Shown: positions 48,727-57,160 of the stretch, piece by piece
Numbering within the stretch: the stretch's first letter is position 1
How the letters are laid out: each line of letters opens with the position of its first letter
From: AC-32 sp038237925
GTDB taxonomy: Bacteria; Actinomycetota; Thermoleophilia; Gaiellales; Gaiellaceae
Length of the DNA: 64,000 nucleotides
Direction of reading: 5' to 3'
NCBI GenBank assembly: GCA_038237925.1
Contig: JBBRYF010000009.1
Span: 1-64,000 of the forward strand
The notes under the pieces: model-generated
Told to the model about the DNA's origin: nothing
The model's database searches: none
What the model saw: only the letters and a program-made list of their open reading frames with translations
Made by a program: the position numbers and the translations under genes

Positions 48727-49248
48727 ATGGCCGAGCCTTACGTTCTCAAGAGGGCCAGACGCTGGCTCTCGCTGATCCTCGGCGCCGTCGTGGTCGCGCT
48801 CCTGCCCTGGACGGCCTACCTCAGCGCGACGCTGCCGGGGGAGCACGTCACCCACCACTGGGACCTCGCCTGGGCCGGGTTCGACCTATTCGAGGCGAGC
48901 GTGCTCGCGGCGACGCTCATCGCGTTCCTCAAGGAGTCGCAGTGGGTGGCGCTGCTCGCCGCCTCAGCGGGGACGACACTCCTCTGTGACGCGTGGTTCG
49001 ACCTGGTCACGGCCGGGAGTGGCCGGGAGCTGAGCTGGGCGCTCGGCGAGGCGATCGGCGGCGAGCTCCCGCTGGCGATCCTCTGCTTCTGGCTTTCCGG
49101 CGAAGCGACCGGCGGCAGCGTCAGCGACGACCCGGCTTCGGAAGCTGACCCTCGGCCCACAGCGCCGCGAGACCCACGCGGGGAAGGCCAAGCGCGCGCT
49201 GGTACACCAGGTAGCGCGGCTCCCAGCGAGGGAAGAACTTCGCGTTGA
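48727..49248 (+). CDS. four-helix membrane protein, unknown function
   Basis: 173 residues with about four membrane helices (residues 12-32, 50-68, 70-90 and 105-125) and a hydrophilic, Pro/Asp-rich C-terminal tail of about 45 residues. No catalytic motif is recognised. The tail is encoded over the 3' end of the opposite mprF-like gene (49121-49248), an unusually long overlap of 128 bases; the real protein may depend on which strand is conserved there. Confidence 0.7.
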   Translation: MAEPYVLKRARRWLSLILGAVVVALLPWTAYLSATLPGEHVTHHWDLAWAGFDLFEASVLAATLIAFLKESQWVALLAASAGTTLLCDAWFDLVTAGSGRELSWALGEAIGGELPLAILCFWLSGEATGGSVSDDPASEADPRPTAPRDPRGEGQARAGTPGSAAPSEGRTSR

Positions 49249-51025
49249 AGCGGTAGAGCCGCTCGATCTGAAAAAAGCGGTCAGCGAGCAGAAGCACGCG
49301 AGCAGACGCGCGCTCCAGTAGCCCGCGCGGCGCATGGATGACGCGCGCGAAGACGGAGAAGTTCAGCGAGATCTCTTCGACGCCGCGGTCTCGCAGATGC
49401 TCGACCGCGCGCACGACGAGGAACTCAATCAGTCCGTTCGGCGTGTCCGGATCGCGTCGCATCAGCGAGAGCGAGACCGCTGGACGGCCGAAGCTCGGCG
49501 CGAAGTGGAGGAACCCGCGTGCCCGTCCCTCATGATCGCGGCCGACGAGCACGAGGCTGTCGGCGTGGTCGTCGCTACGAAGCGCGTCGAGCGACATCGC
49601 GAACCCGCGCTCGTCCTCACCCTGCCGCCAGCGGCGGCTGATCGCTTCGAGCTCGCGGAGCTCGGCAACGCTGAGATCGCCGAGCGCGTGGAGGCTAGCC
49701 TCGTAGCCGGCCTTCTCCAGGCGCGATACGGACTGGCGCACCTTGCGGATCGCGCGGCCCTCGAGCGAGAACGACGCCGTCTCGATCACGCCTTCGTCGC
49801 CGAGGTAGAGCGCGCTGAGCCCGAGCTGCTTCCAGAGCGGGAGCAGCGCTTCGCCGGCGCCGACGGCCGCGAGCCGGAGCCCGCGTACCTCCGCGAACGA
49901 GCCGAGTTGCCGGAACAGGTCCGGCAGCGCGTCTTCCGCACCTACGGGATCTCCGGAGACGAGCAGCACCCCCGCCTCGACGCGGTAGCCGACGAAGGCG
50001 CGCCCGTCGGAGCTGAAGAGGTAGTACTGGTCGCGCCGGAGCTTGAAGTACGCGAGCGTGTCCTTTCCATGCCGGCGGACGAGCGCGCTGGCGGCGCGGC
50101 GCACGCGCAGGTCAGGCAGAGAGCGCGGAGGCGCCAAGGGACGCAGGAGCAGCCAGAGGCAGGCGCCGACCGTGAGCAACGCGGCGACGCCGACGGCTTC
50201 GTCGACGCTGCCGAGCTCGCCGTGAAAGTCGAGGGGGCCCGGCTGCCAGAGCATTGAGTCCATCGTCGCGCGGACGACGGTGCCGAAGCTGGCGCTCTCG
50301 GGAGCGGCGATCCAGACGGCGAGCCAGCAAAGCAGGAAGCCGGCCGCCGCCGCCAGCGGTACGAGCCTCAACGCGGCCCTCAGCCCCACCGGATCGTGGC
50401 GCACGCAGAAGGAGCGCCGGCCAAGCCAGAGGATCGCGGCAAGCCCGACGCTCGCGGCGGCGGCCTCGATGTCCAACCCTTTGACGAGGTCGAGCACGGC
50501 GAGCCCCACGAGCAGCACGAGCGCGAGGCGCAGCGCTCCCCGCCGCCGGCGCCACAAGTACGGGGCGGTCGCGAGCAGCAGGAGCGAGGTCGGGACCGCG
50601 ATCGCGTGCGAGACGCGCAGCTCCTGCAGCGACGCGACGTGCAGCAGGAGGCGGCTGCGCCAGCCGCTGCTCGGCGTGACGGCCGAAGCCAGGTTGACGA
50701 GGCCTGCGAGCCCGGCCGCGATCGCGGCGAGGCGTGGCAGCGGCGCTACCCGGCTCGCCACTCGTAGCGGCGCTTGCGGCCCGTGCAGCCCGAGCCGCCA
50801 TTCGTTCGTGTCACGCCCCGAAGGAGTCACGTCCCGCCAGTCCTTGGCCACGAGCCACACGCCGGCTGCGGCGACGGTCGCCGAAACCAGGCCGGGATGA
50901 ACCCGGTCGAAGAGGGCCCCGGCCGCAAGCCCGAGCAGCAGCGCGGCGCCCAGGTGCCACTCGTGGACGCGTGTGCCGAGCACGTAGACGCGTGGCCCAA
51001 GCCGATGTCGATCGATCCGAAACAC
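49121..51025 (-). CDS. phosphatidylglycerol lysyltransferase-like (MprF/LysX domain) protein
   Basis: About 634 residues. The N-terminal part has several membrane helices (to about residue 300). The C-terminal DUF2156 domain (from about 320) has TLAYFKLRRDQYYLFSSDG, LLVSGDPVGAEDALPDL and ISLNFSVFARVIHA. MprF transfers lysine or alanine from tRNA to phosphatidylglycerol and flips the product, reducing the membrane's negative charge. No tRNA-synthetase domain as in LysX is present, and the exact amino acid is unknown. The start is uncertain between GTG 51025 and TTG 51076. Confidence 0.85.
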   Translation of the reverse strand: MFRIDRHRLGPRVYVLGTRVHEWHLGAALLLGLAAGALFDRVHPGLVSATVAAAGVWLVAKDWRDVTPSGRDTNEWRLGLHGPQAPLRVASRVAPLPRLAAIAAGLAGLVNLASAVTPSSGWRSRLLLHVASLQELRVSHAIAVPTSLLLLATAPYLWRRRRGALRLALVLLVGLAVLDLVKGLDIEAAAASVGLAAILWLGRRSFCVRHDPVGLRAALRLVPLAAAAGFLLCWLAVWIAAPESASFGTVVRATMDSMLWQPGPLDFHGELGSVDEAVGVAALLTVGACLWLLLRPLAPPRSLPDLRVRRAASALVRRHGKDTLAYFKLRRDQYYLFSSDGRAFVGYRVEAGVLLVSGDPVGAEDALPDLFRQLGSFAEVRGLRLAAVGAGEALLPLWKQLGLSALYLGDEGVIETASFSLEGRAIRKVRQSVSRLEKAGYEASLHALGDLSVAELRELEAISRRWRQGEDERGFAMSLDALRSDDHADSLVLVGRDHEGRARGFLHFAPSFGRPAVSLSLMRRDPDTPNGLIEFLVVRAVEHLRDRGVEEISLNFSVFARVIHAPRGLLERASARVLLLADRFFQIERLYRFNAKFFPRWEPRYLVYQRALGLPRVGLAALWAEGQLPKPGRR

Positions 51026-51108
51026 GCCTTCACCACACCTTAGTCCGCCCACATGAAGTCGGGGTGAACGCGACAATCGTCACGCGGCCGCTGCCCAAGG
51101 CGATCCGA

Positions 51109-51114
51109 TAGGTT
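51109..51114 (+). promoter_or_regulatory. leaderless -10-like hexamer of sdhA
   Basis: TAGGTT lies exactly 7 bases before the GTG at 51122. Confidence 0.45.
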
Positions 51115-51121
51115 CCGAGGC

Positions 51122-52804
51122 GTGGAGGCGAAGCACGACGTGCTCGTCGTCGGCGCCGGCTGCGCGGGAATGCGCGCGGCCATCGAGGCGCACGACGCGG
51201 GGGCCGATGTGGCCCTCATTTCGAAGATCCATCCCGTCCGCAGCCATTCCGGCGCGGCCGAGGGCGGGATCAACGCGGCCCTCGGCAACGCCTCGGAGGA
51301 CGATCCCGGGAAGCACTCGTTCGACACGGTCAAGGGCTCGGACTACCTCGGCGACCAGGACGCGATCGAGATCCTTTGCACCGAGGCTCCCGACGACGTC
51401 TACCAGCTCGAGCACTGGGGAGCCGTCTTCTCGCGCACGGAGGACGGCCGCATCGCGCAGCGTCCGTTCGGCGCGGCCGGCGAGCCGCGCACGGCCTATG
51501 CGGCCGACATCACCGGGCACGTGCTCGTGCACGTGCTCTACGAGCAGGTGATGAAGCGCGAACTACAGGTCTACGAGGAGTTCTTCGTCTGGAAGCTCGT
51601 CGAGCACGAAGGCCGCTGCCAGGGCGTGATCGCCTGGAATCTGCTCGACGGTGGCCTGACGACGATCGGTGCGAAGACCGTGATCCTCACGACGGGCGGC
51701 GCGGGGCGGCTCTACACCGGCACGACCAACGCCTACGCCTGCACCGGCGACGGGATGGCGCAGGCACTCGCGCTCGGCGTCGCGCTCGAGGACATGGAGA
51801 TGATGCAGTTCCACCCGACGACGCTCGCGCCGACCGGCGTGCTGATCACCGAGGGCTGCCGCGGCGAGGGCGCGTACCTGCTCAACTCGGAAGGCGAGCG
51901 CTTCCTCAAGCGCTACGCGCCGAACGCGATGGAGCTCGCGTCACGCGACGTGATCTCGCGCGCGGAGCAGACGGAGATCGACGAGGGTCGCGGCGTCGAC
52001 GGCAACGTCCTGCTCGACCTGAGGCATCTCGGCGCGGAGAAGATCCTCGAGCGTCTCCCCGGCACGCGTGAGCTCTCGATGGTCTTCGCCGGCATCGACC
52101 CGATTCACGAGCCGATCCCGGTCCGGCCGGGGGCGCACTACCACATGGGCGGCGTCGACACGGACGTCTGGGGCCGCACGTCGCTCGAGGGGCTCTACGC
52201 GGCCGGCGAGTGCGCATGCGTATCCGTCCACGGCGCGAACCGCCTGGGCGGCAACGCGCTGATGGAGACGATCACATACGGCAAGCGCGCCGGCGCGCAC
52301 GCCGCCGAGTGGGCGCTGACCCACACCACTGTCGAGGTGCCCGAGAGCGCGGAGACCGACGCCGAGCGCGAGCTACAGCAGCTGCTCGACCGCACCGAAG
52401 GCGAGCGGCCGTGGTCGATCCGCAACGAGCTCGCCGAGACGATGCACGTCAACTTCGGCGTCTTCCGGCGCGAGGAGCTGATGCGCAAGCAGGGCGAGAT
52501 CGTCGAGAGCCTGCGCGAGCGCTACGAGCGCGTGACGGTCGAGGACAAGGGCCAGGTCTTCAACAACGACCTGACGCAGACGCTCGAACTCGGCTTCCTG
52601 CTCGACCTCGCCGCGTGCATGGTCGTCGCGGGGATCGAGCGCAAGGAGAGCCGCGGCGCCCATGCGCGCCCGTACGACTTCCCCGACCGCGACGACGAGA
52701 ACTACCTGCGCCACACGATCGTGCGGTGGGTCGACGGCGCGCCCAAGCTCGAGTGGAAGCCGGTCACGATGACCAAGTGGAAGCCGATGGAGCGGACCTA
52801 CTGA
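51122..52804 (+). CDS. sdhA: succinate dehydrogenase/fumarate reductase flavoprotein subunit
   Basis: 560 residues: FAD-binding loop DVLVVGAGCAGMRAAIEA, FAD-linking His in RSHSGAAEGGINAAL, substrate region QFHPTTLAPTGVLITEGCRGEGAYL, active-site HYHMGGVDTD and GECACVSVHGANRLGGNALMETI. The length suits SdhA/FrdA. With the CCG-domain subunit at the operon end, the complex is the SdhABE/MfrABE type. Whether it oxidises succinate or reduces fumarate is not set by sequence; the TCA neighbours favour succinate oxidation. Confidence 0.95.
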   Translation: MEAKHDVLVVGAGCAGMRAAIEAHDAGADVALISKIHPVRSHSGAAEGGINAALGNASEDDPGKHSFDTVKGSDYLGDQDAIEILCTEAPDDVYQLEHWGAVFSRTEDGRIAQRPFGAAGEPRTAYAADITGHVLVHVLYEQVMKRELQVYEEFFVWKLVEHEGRCQGVIAWNLLDGGLTTIGAKTVILTTGGAGRLYTGTTNAYACTGDGMAQALALGVALEDMEMMQFHPTTLAPTGVLITEGCRGEGAYLLNSEGERFLKRYAPNAMELASRDVISRAEQTEIDEGRGVDGNVLLDLRHLGAEKILERLPGTRELSMVFAGIDPIHEPIPVRPGAHYHMGGVDTDVWGRTSLEGLYAAGECACVSVHGANRLGGNALMETITYGKRAGAHAAEWALTHTTVEVPESAETDAERELQQLLDRTEGERPWSIRNELAETMHVNFGVFRREELMRKQGEIVESLRERYERVTVEDKGQVFNNDLTQTLELGFLLDLAACMVVAGIERKESRGAHARPYDFPDRDDENYLRHTIVRWVDGAPKLEWKPVTMTKWKPMERTY

Positions 52805-53580
52805 TGCGCCGCTTGCCGGCGATCGCGATCCTCGCGGTGCTCGCGGCCGGGTGTGGCGGCGGCGGCGCCTCGGCCTCGAGCGGCGATATCGCGAAGGCGG
52901 CGAAGAAGACCGCCGGTACCGGCAGCTTCGAGGCCGACTTCACCATCTCGGCGCAGGGCCTCAGCGGAAAGGGCAGCGGCGTCTTCAACAACGGCAAGCA
53001 CCCGTCCGGCCAGCTGAACATGTCGGTGACGGCGAGCGGGCGTCAGATCCCGGTCGACACCGTCGTCACGGGCGATGTCTTCTACATGCGCTCGCCGGCC
53101 TTCGCGCGCACGCTGTCGCAGGGCAAGCAGTGGATCGAGCTCGACCTCGCGAAGCTCGCGCAGCAGCGCGGCGTCGACCTCGGAGGGCTCCTGAACGCAA
53201 GCCCGACGCCGACGAATGCGCTCGCGTACCTCGCCGGAACAGAGAGCGTGCAGAAGGTCGGGGCGGAGACCGTCGCCGGCGTCAAGGCCACCCACTACAA
53301 GGTGACCGTCGACATCCAGCGCGCGGCGGACAAGGCAACCGCCAGCGTGCGCACGTCGCTGAAGAGCGTGATCGCGCAGAGCGGCCTGAAGAAGCTGCCG
53401 GTCGACGTGTGGGTCGACGCGAACGGCTACATTCGCAAGGTGATCTACGCGGAGCATGCGTCGCGGAGGCAGGCGGCCAACGTGACGATGGAGCTGCACG
53501 ACTTCGCCGGTCACACGGCGATCGCGCCGCCGCCGGCGGGCTCGGTCGTCGACCTGACCAAGTTGGCGGGAGGCGGGTAA
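52804..53580 (+). CDS. LppX/LprG-like lipoprotein within the sdh operon
   Basis: 258 residues. A lipoprotein signal peptide ends in lipobox LAAGC (Cys17), then a Gly/Ser linker and a beta-rich domain with TGSFEADFTISAQGLSGKGSG, KVGAETVAGVKATHYKVTVD and the typical VDVWVDANGYIRKV. This fits the LppX/LprAFG fold, which carries lipids across the cell envelope in mycobacteria. The ATG overlaps the sdhA stop by one base. Its presence between sdhA and sdhB is unusual; no functional link is known. Confidence 0.85.
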   Translation: MRRLPAIAILAVLAAGCGGGGASASSGDIAKAAKKTAGTGSFEADFTISAQGLSGKGSGVFNNGKHPSGQLNMSVTASGRQIPVDTVVTGDVFYMRSPAFARTLSQGKQWIELDLAKLAQQRGVDLGGLLNASPTPTNALAYLAGTESVQKVGAETVAGVKATHYKVTVDIQRAADKATASVRTSLKSVIAQSGLKKLPVDVWVDANGYIRKVIYAEHASRRQAANVTMELHDFAGHTAIAPPPAGSVVDLTKLAGGG

Positions 53581-53608
53581 GTGGCCGTTCCGGCAATGAT
53601 TGCCTGTC
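53581..53608 (+). repeat. noncoding element, copy 2 (upstream of sdhB)
   Basis: GTGGCCGTTCC-gGC-aAT-gaTTGC begins on the base after the lipoprotein stop and resembles 4951-4978 before carD. It contains the palindrome GGCAATGATTGCC (53592-53604). Confidence 0.4.
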
Positions 53609-53675
53609 TCTCGCCCACTACCACGCTTGGTGCTAGCGCCCGAGAGCCGAGACATCATCACCGGAGCGGCCACTA

Positions 53676-54755
53676 GTGGACGTCGCGCTGAAGGTCTGGC
53701 GGTACGACCCGGAAAGCGGCGACAAGGTGCTGCGCGAGTACGAGGTCGACGCGCCTGAGTGGGCGTGCCTGCTCGACGTTCTCGACCTGATCAAGGACAA
53801 GCACGACGGCACGCTCGCCTACCGCAAGAGCTGCCGGATGATGATCTGCGGCTCGTGCGGGATGCGCATGGACGGCCGTGCCATCCTCGCGTGCAAGGAG
53901 CGGATGAAGCCGATCGTCGACGCCGGCCACGTCCCCGTCATCTCGCCGATGGGGAACATGCCCGTGTTGAAGGACCTGGTCGTCGACATGGGGCCCTTCT
54001 GGAACAAGATTCGCGCGGTCAAGCCATGGCTTGACCCCGGGTACGACGAGGTCGCAGAGAAGGAGCGCGTCGTTTCGCAGCAGCAGATGAACGCGATCCA
54101 CAAGGAGTCGCTCTGCATCATGTGCGGCTGTTGCGTCTCGGAGTGCAACTCGATGGAGTCCGACCCGGAGTTCCTCGGGCCGGCGGCGCTTGCGAAGGGC
54201 TTCCGGTTCCAGGGGGACGTCCGCGACCACGACGACATCGGCCGCTTGAACGAGTACAACCAGGAGCACGGGATCTGGGACTGCACGCGCTGCTATTTCT
54301 GCAACGAGCGCTGCCCCAAGGGCGTCGACCCGCGCGACGCGATCGCGAAGCTCGGCGCCGAGTCGATCCGGCAGAACGTCGACCACGACATGGGCGCCAA
54401 GCACGCGAAGTGGTTCGTCAAGTCGGCGGAGACGACGGGTTGGCTGCGCGAGACCGAGCTCGTGCCCAAGACGCAGGGCACGGTCTCGGCGATCAAGCAG
54501 ATCGGCTTCGCGCTCAACCTCGCCCGCCACGGCAAGGTGCCTCCGCCGTTCCCGCCGCATGTCGCCAAGGACGTGCGCGAGGCCCGCGCGCTGCACGATC
54601 TCGTGCGCGAGCAAGGGCGCGAGGGAGCCGCCGGGATCGTCCAGGGAGAGCACGCCCTGGCGCAGATCGAGCACGTGCTGGAGGCGGACCCGGAGCACGC
54701 GCCCGCGAGCCGCATCGCCCCCGAGCAGGCCGGCGGCAAGAGCGGGGGCGACTGA
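53676..54755 (+). CDS. sdhB: succinate dehydrogenase/fumarate reductase iron-sulfur subunit
   Basis: 359 residues, about 110 longer than usual. The N-terminal ferredoxin-like [2Fe-2S] site is KSCRMMICGSCGMR with a later Cys (LACKER). The C-terminal sites are CIMCGCCVSECNSMES and CTRCYFCNERCPKGVDPRDA for the 4Fe and 3Fe clusters. An Ala/Glu/His-rich C-terminal extension of about 100 residues (from KTQGTVSAIKQIG) lacks known motifs. It carries electrons from SdhA to the membrane subunit. GTG start; the gene has about 95 bases of leader after the lipoprotein gene, so it may have a separate promoter. Confidence 0.93.
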   Translation: MDVALKVWRYDPESGDKVLREYEVDAPEWACLLDVLDLIKDKHDGTLAYRKSCRMMICGSCGMRMDGRAILACKERMKPIVDAGHVPVISPMGNMPVLKDLVVDMGPFWNKIRAVKPWLDPGYDEVAEKERVVSQQQMNAIHKESLCIMCGCCVSECNSMESDPEFLGPAALAKGFRFQGDVRDHDDIGRLNEYNQEHGIWDCTRCYFCNERCPKGVDPRDAIAKLGAESIRQNVDHDMGAKHAKWFVKSAETTGWLRETELVPKTQGTVSAIKQIGFALNLARHGKVPPPFPPHVAKDVREARALHDLVREQGREGAAGIVQGEHALAQIEHVLEADPEHAPASRIAPEQAGGKSGGD

Positions 54756-54756
54756 G

Positions 54757-55638
54757 GTGAAGGTCGCCTACTACAAGGGATGCCTGGCCTCGCTCTCGGC
54801 GAAGGAGCTCGACATCTCGACGCAGGCGCTCGCGCCCAAGCTCGGACTCGAGCTCGAGGAGCTCGAGTCGGTCACCTGCTGCGGCGCCGGCGACATCCAC
54901 GAGGCGGAGCCCGACTACTACCTCCACCTGAACGCGCGCATCCTCGCCTACGCCGAGCAGACGGGCGCCGACACGCTGATGACGATCTGCAACGTCTGCA
55001 CGCTGAACCTGCGACAGGCGAACTGGCAGCTGAAGAACGACGACGATCTGCGCGCGCGGGTGAGCGCGAACCTCGAGACCGTCGGCGCGCCGCCGTACGA
55101 AGGGACCGTCGAGGTCAAGCACCTGCTCTGGCTGATCGCCGAAGGCGAGGGCTTCGAGCTGCTCAAGGGCGTCGCGCACAAGGGCCTCAAGGGACTCAAG
55201 ATCGCGCCGTTCTACGGCTGCCAGATCCTGCGGCCCTCGAAGATCCTCGGCTTCGAGGATCCCGACCGGCCGTGGTCGCTCGAGGCGATCATCGAGGCCT
55301 GCGGCGGCGAGCCGGTCGACTACCCGGCGAAGATCAAGTGCTGTGGCTTCCCGATCATCCAGGCGCGCGAGGAGACCGCTCTCGGCGAGCTGATCCAGCC
55401 GATCGAGCAGGCGAGCGAAGCCGGAGCCGACGCGATCGTCACGCCGTGCCCGCTCTGCCACCTCTCGCTCGACGCTTGGCAGTCGAAACTGCGCAAGGCC
55501 ACTGGCAAGGATTACGCGATGCCGATCCTGCACCTCTCGCAGCTGATCGGAGTTGCCGCCGGGCTCGAGGAGTCCGAGCTCAAGTTCAAGCGGCACGTCG
55601 TCTCCGTCGAGCCGGTCGTCGAGAAGCTCGAGGCGTAG
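54757..55638 (+). CDS. SdhE/HdrB-like subunit with two CCG domains
   Basis: 293 residues: VKVAYYKGCLASLSAKELD, then two CCG-type modules: SVTCCGAGDIHEAEP with TICNVCTLNL, and KIKCCGFPIIQAREE with TPCPLCHLSL. This is the heterodisulfide reductase B-like subunit of SdhABE/MfrABE enzymes, which replaces the heme-containing SdhC/D subunits and probably binds a noncubane [4Fe-4S] cluster. The electron carrier is then menaquinone or an analogue. It starts with GTG one base after the sdhB stop. Confidence 0.92.
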   Translation: MKVAYYKGCLASLSAKELDISTQALAPKLGLELEELESVTCCGAGDIHEAEPDYYLHLNARILAYAEQTGADTLMTICNVCTLNLRQANWQLKNDDDLRARVSANLETVGAPPYEGTVEVKHLLWLIAEGEGFELLKGVAHKGLKGLKIAPFYGCQILRPSKILGFEDPDRPWSLEAIIEACGGEPVDYPAKIKCCGFPIIQAREETALGELIQPIEQASEAGADAIVTPCPLCHLSLDAWQSKLRKATGKDYAMPILHLSQLIGVAAGLEESELKFKRHVVSVEPVVEKLEA

Positions 55639-55639
55639 C

Positions 55640-56449
55640 TTGCGGCTCGCTCGGCTCGGCGGCGCGGCCGCCGCGGCCGGACTTGCGTGGGGTCACTTCG
55701 AGGCCGGCTGGGTGCGGCTGGAGACGCTTGCGTGCCCACTACCGGAGCTGCCCCTCGAGCTCGACGGACTGCGGATTGCCCACCTCTCCGACCTTCATCT
55801 CGGCGTGCCTTCGCGGGGCGCCGCGGCGGTGGAGCGGGCGGTCGACTGGGTCGAGGAGCGCCGGCCCGACCTGACCCTGATCAGCGGCGACCTGCTCTCA
55901 CGCCCAGGCGGCGAGCCGCGGCTGCGTGAGCTCCTCGCGCGGCTCCCTCACTGCTACGCGGTGCTCGGCAACCACGACTTCGCCTCGACTCGCGACCCGT
56001 TCTCCCGCCCGGCCGCGGTCGCCGACCTCGCGCCCGCGACGCTGCTCACGGACGACTCGCGGACGATCGAGCTTCGCGGCAAGCGCGTGCAGATCGTCGG
56101 CGTCGACCCGCGCTCGTTCCGCGGGCGGGTGCCGCGGCCCGAGCGGCTCGTCGATCCGGAGGCCGAGCTGCGCATCCTGCTCTGCCACTTCCCGGACATG
56201 ATCGACCGGCTCCCCAAGGGCGCGTTCGACCTCGTCCTCTCGGGTCACATCCACGCCGGCCAGATCTGTCTCCCGTGGCCGGGAGGGAGGGTGCCGCTCG
56301 CCCACATCCGCGGGACGTACATCCGCGGCCTCTACCGCCGGCCCGCGGCGACGCTGCACCTGTCGGCCGGCCTCGGCACGACCTTCGTCCCGTTCCGCTT
56401 CCTCGCGCGGCCGGAGGCGACGGAGCTCGTCCTACAATCCGCGCCATGA
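55640..56449 (+). CDS. metallophosphoesterase (calcineurin-like)
   Basis: 269 residues. An N-terminal hydrophobic segment may be an anchor. Motifs in order: HLSDLHLGVPSRG, SGDLLSR, LGNHDF, LLCHFPDM and LSGHIHAGQI, the full set of metal ligands for a two-metal phosphoesterase. The YaeI/YkuE type of such proteins hydrolyses UDP-sugar lipids or phosphodiesters; the substrate is unknown. TTG start (LRLARLGG), one base after the SdhE-like stop, so possibly co-transcribed. It overlaps the next gene start (ATGA). Confidence 0.88.
   Translation: MRLARLGGAAAAAGLAWGHFEAGWVRLETLACPLPELPLELDGLRIAHLSDLHLGVPSRGAAAVERAVDWVEERRPDLTLISGDLLSRPGGEPRLRELLARLPHCYAVLGNHDFASTRDPFSRPAAVADLAPATLLTDDSRTIELRGKRVQIVGVDPRSFRGRVPRPERLVDPEAELRILLCHFPDMIDRLPKGAFDLVLSGHIHAGQICLPWPGGRVPLAHIRGTYIRGLYRRPAATLHLSAGLGTTFVPFRFLARPEATELVLQSAP
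56433..56438 (+). promoter_or_regulatory. leaderless -10-like hexamer of the GNAT gene at 56446
   Basis: TACAAT lies exactly 7 bases before the ATG at 56446 and is inside the phosphoesterase gene. Confidence 0.45.
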
Positions 56450-57075
56450 GCATCCGGATCGGGGGTCTCACCGGCGCGACCCTCGAGCACGCCCCCACCG
56501 TCTGCCACAGCTGCGTCTGGTGGCAGTCCCGTACCGGCCGCCGCGAGCGGGACAAGCGGCGCTGGATCGAGAAGGCCGAGTCCGACTTCGGCGCGTGGGG
56601 GACGATCTACTACGACGACGACGGGCGCGCGCTGGGGTCGATGCAGTATGGGCCTGTGCGGCTGTTCCCGCGCTCCGCTGAGCTTCCGGCGGGGCCGCCG
56701 TCGGACGACGCGGTCCTCGTCACCTGCGCGTACCTCCTCGACCGCTCGAGCCCGTGGGTGCTCCAGTCCCTGTTCCTCGCCGCCATCGGCGAGGCAAAGG
56801 ACAAGGGCGCCGCCGCGCTCGAGGCGTTCACGTACCGCTATCCCGAGGGCGAGTCGGAGTACGAGCGCTTCCTCGTGCACCGCACGGTCTTCCCGCACGA
56901 CTTCCTGATGGACTTCGGCTTCCGCACGGTGCGGTCTGCCGGGCTTGTGGAGCTGGCGCGCCTGGAGCTCGGCGGGCTCGTGCCGGTGCTAGAAGGTAAG
57001 CGCGCGAAACTGCTGCGGTCGGTTCGAGAAATCCTCCTGCCGGTGCCGCTTCCGGCGCCCAGGCCGCCGGCGTAG
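56446..57075 (+). CDS. GNAT-like protein with CxxC, unknown function
   Basis: 209 residues. An early CHSCVWW motif (Cys20, Cys23), then a fold like GNAT acetyltransferases (WGTIYYDDDGRALGSMQYGP; LVTCAYLLDRSSPWVLQSLFLAAIGEAKDKGAAALEAF), with FGFRTVRS at the end of the core. The acetyl-CoA loop is altered, so activity is unsure. Start fixed by TACAAT 7 bases upstream. A basic, Pro-rich end is followed by a small hairpin. Confidence 0.72.
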   Translation: MSIRIGGLTGATLEHAPTVCHSCVWWQSRTGRRERDKRRWIEKAESDFGAWGTIYYDDDGRALGSMQYGPVRLFPRSAELPAGPPSDDAVLVTCAYLLDRSSPWVLQSLFLAAIGEAKDKGAAALEAFTYRYPEGESEYERFLVHRTVFPHDFLMDFGFRTVRSAGLVELARLELGGLVPVLEGKRAKLLRSVREILLPVPLPAPRPPA

Positions 57076-57083
57076 CGCGAACG

Positions 57084-57098
57084 CGAACGAGCCGTTCG
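57084..57098. terminator. short hairpin after the GNAT gene
   Basis: CGAACG-AGC-CGTTCG, 6-bp perfect stem nine bases past the stop at 57075. No T-run; the remainder of the gap to 57160 shows only the next gene's ribosome binding site. Confidence 0.3.
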
Positions 57099-57160
57099 GC
57101 TAGGCCGGTCTATCGTTTGGGATGGTCAAAGCGAGGCGCCGTTCGTGGTAGGAAAGGCAC

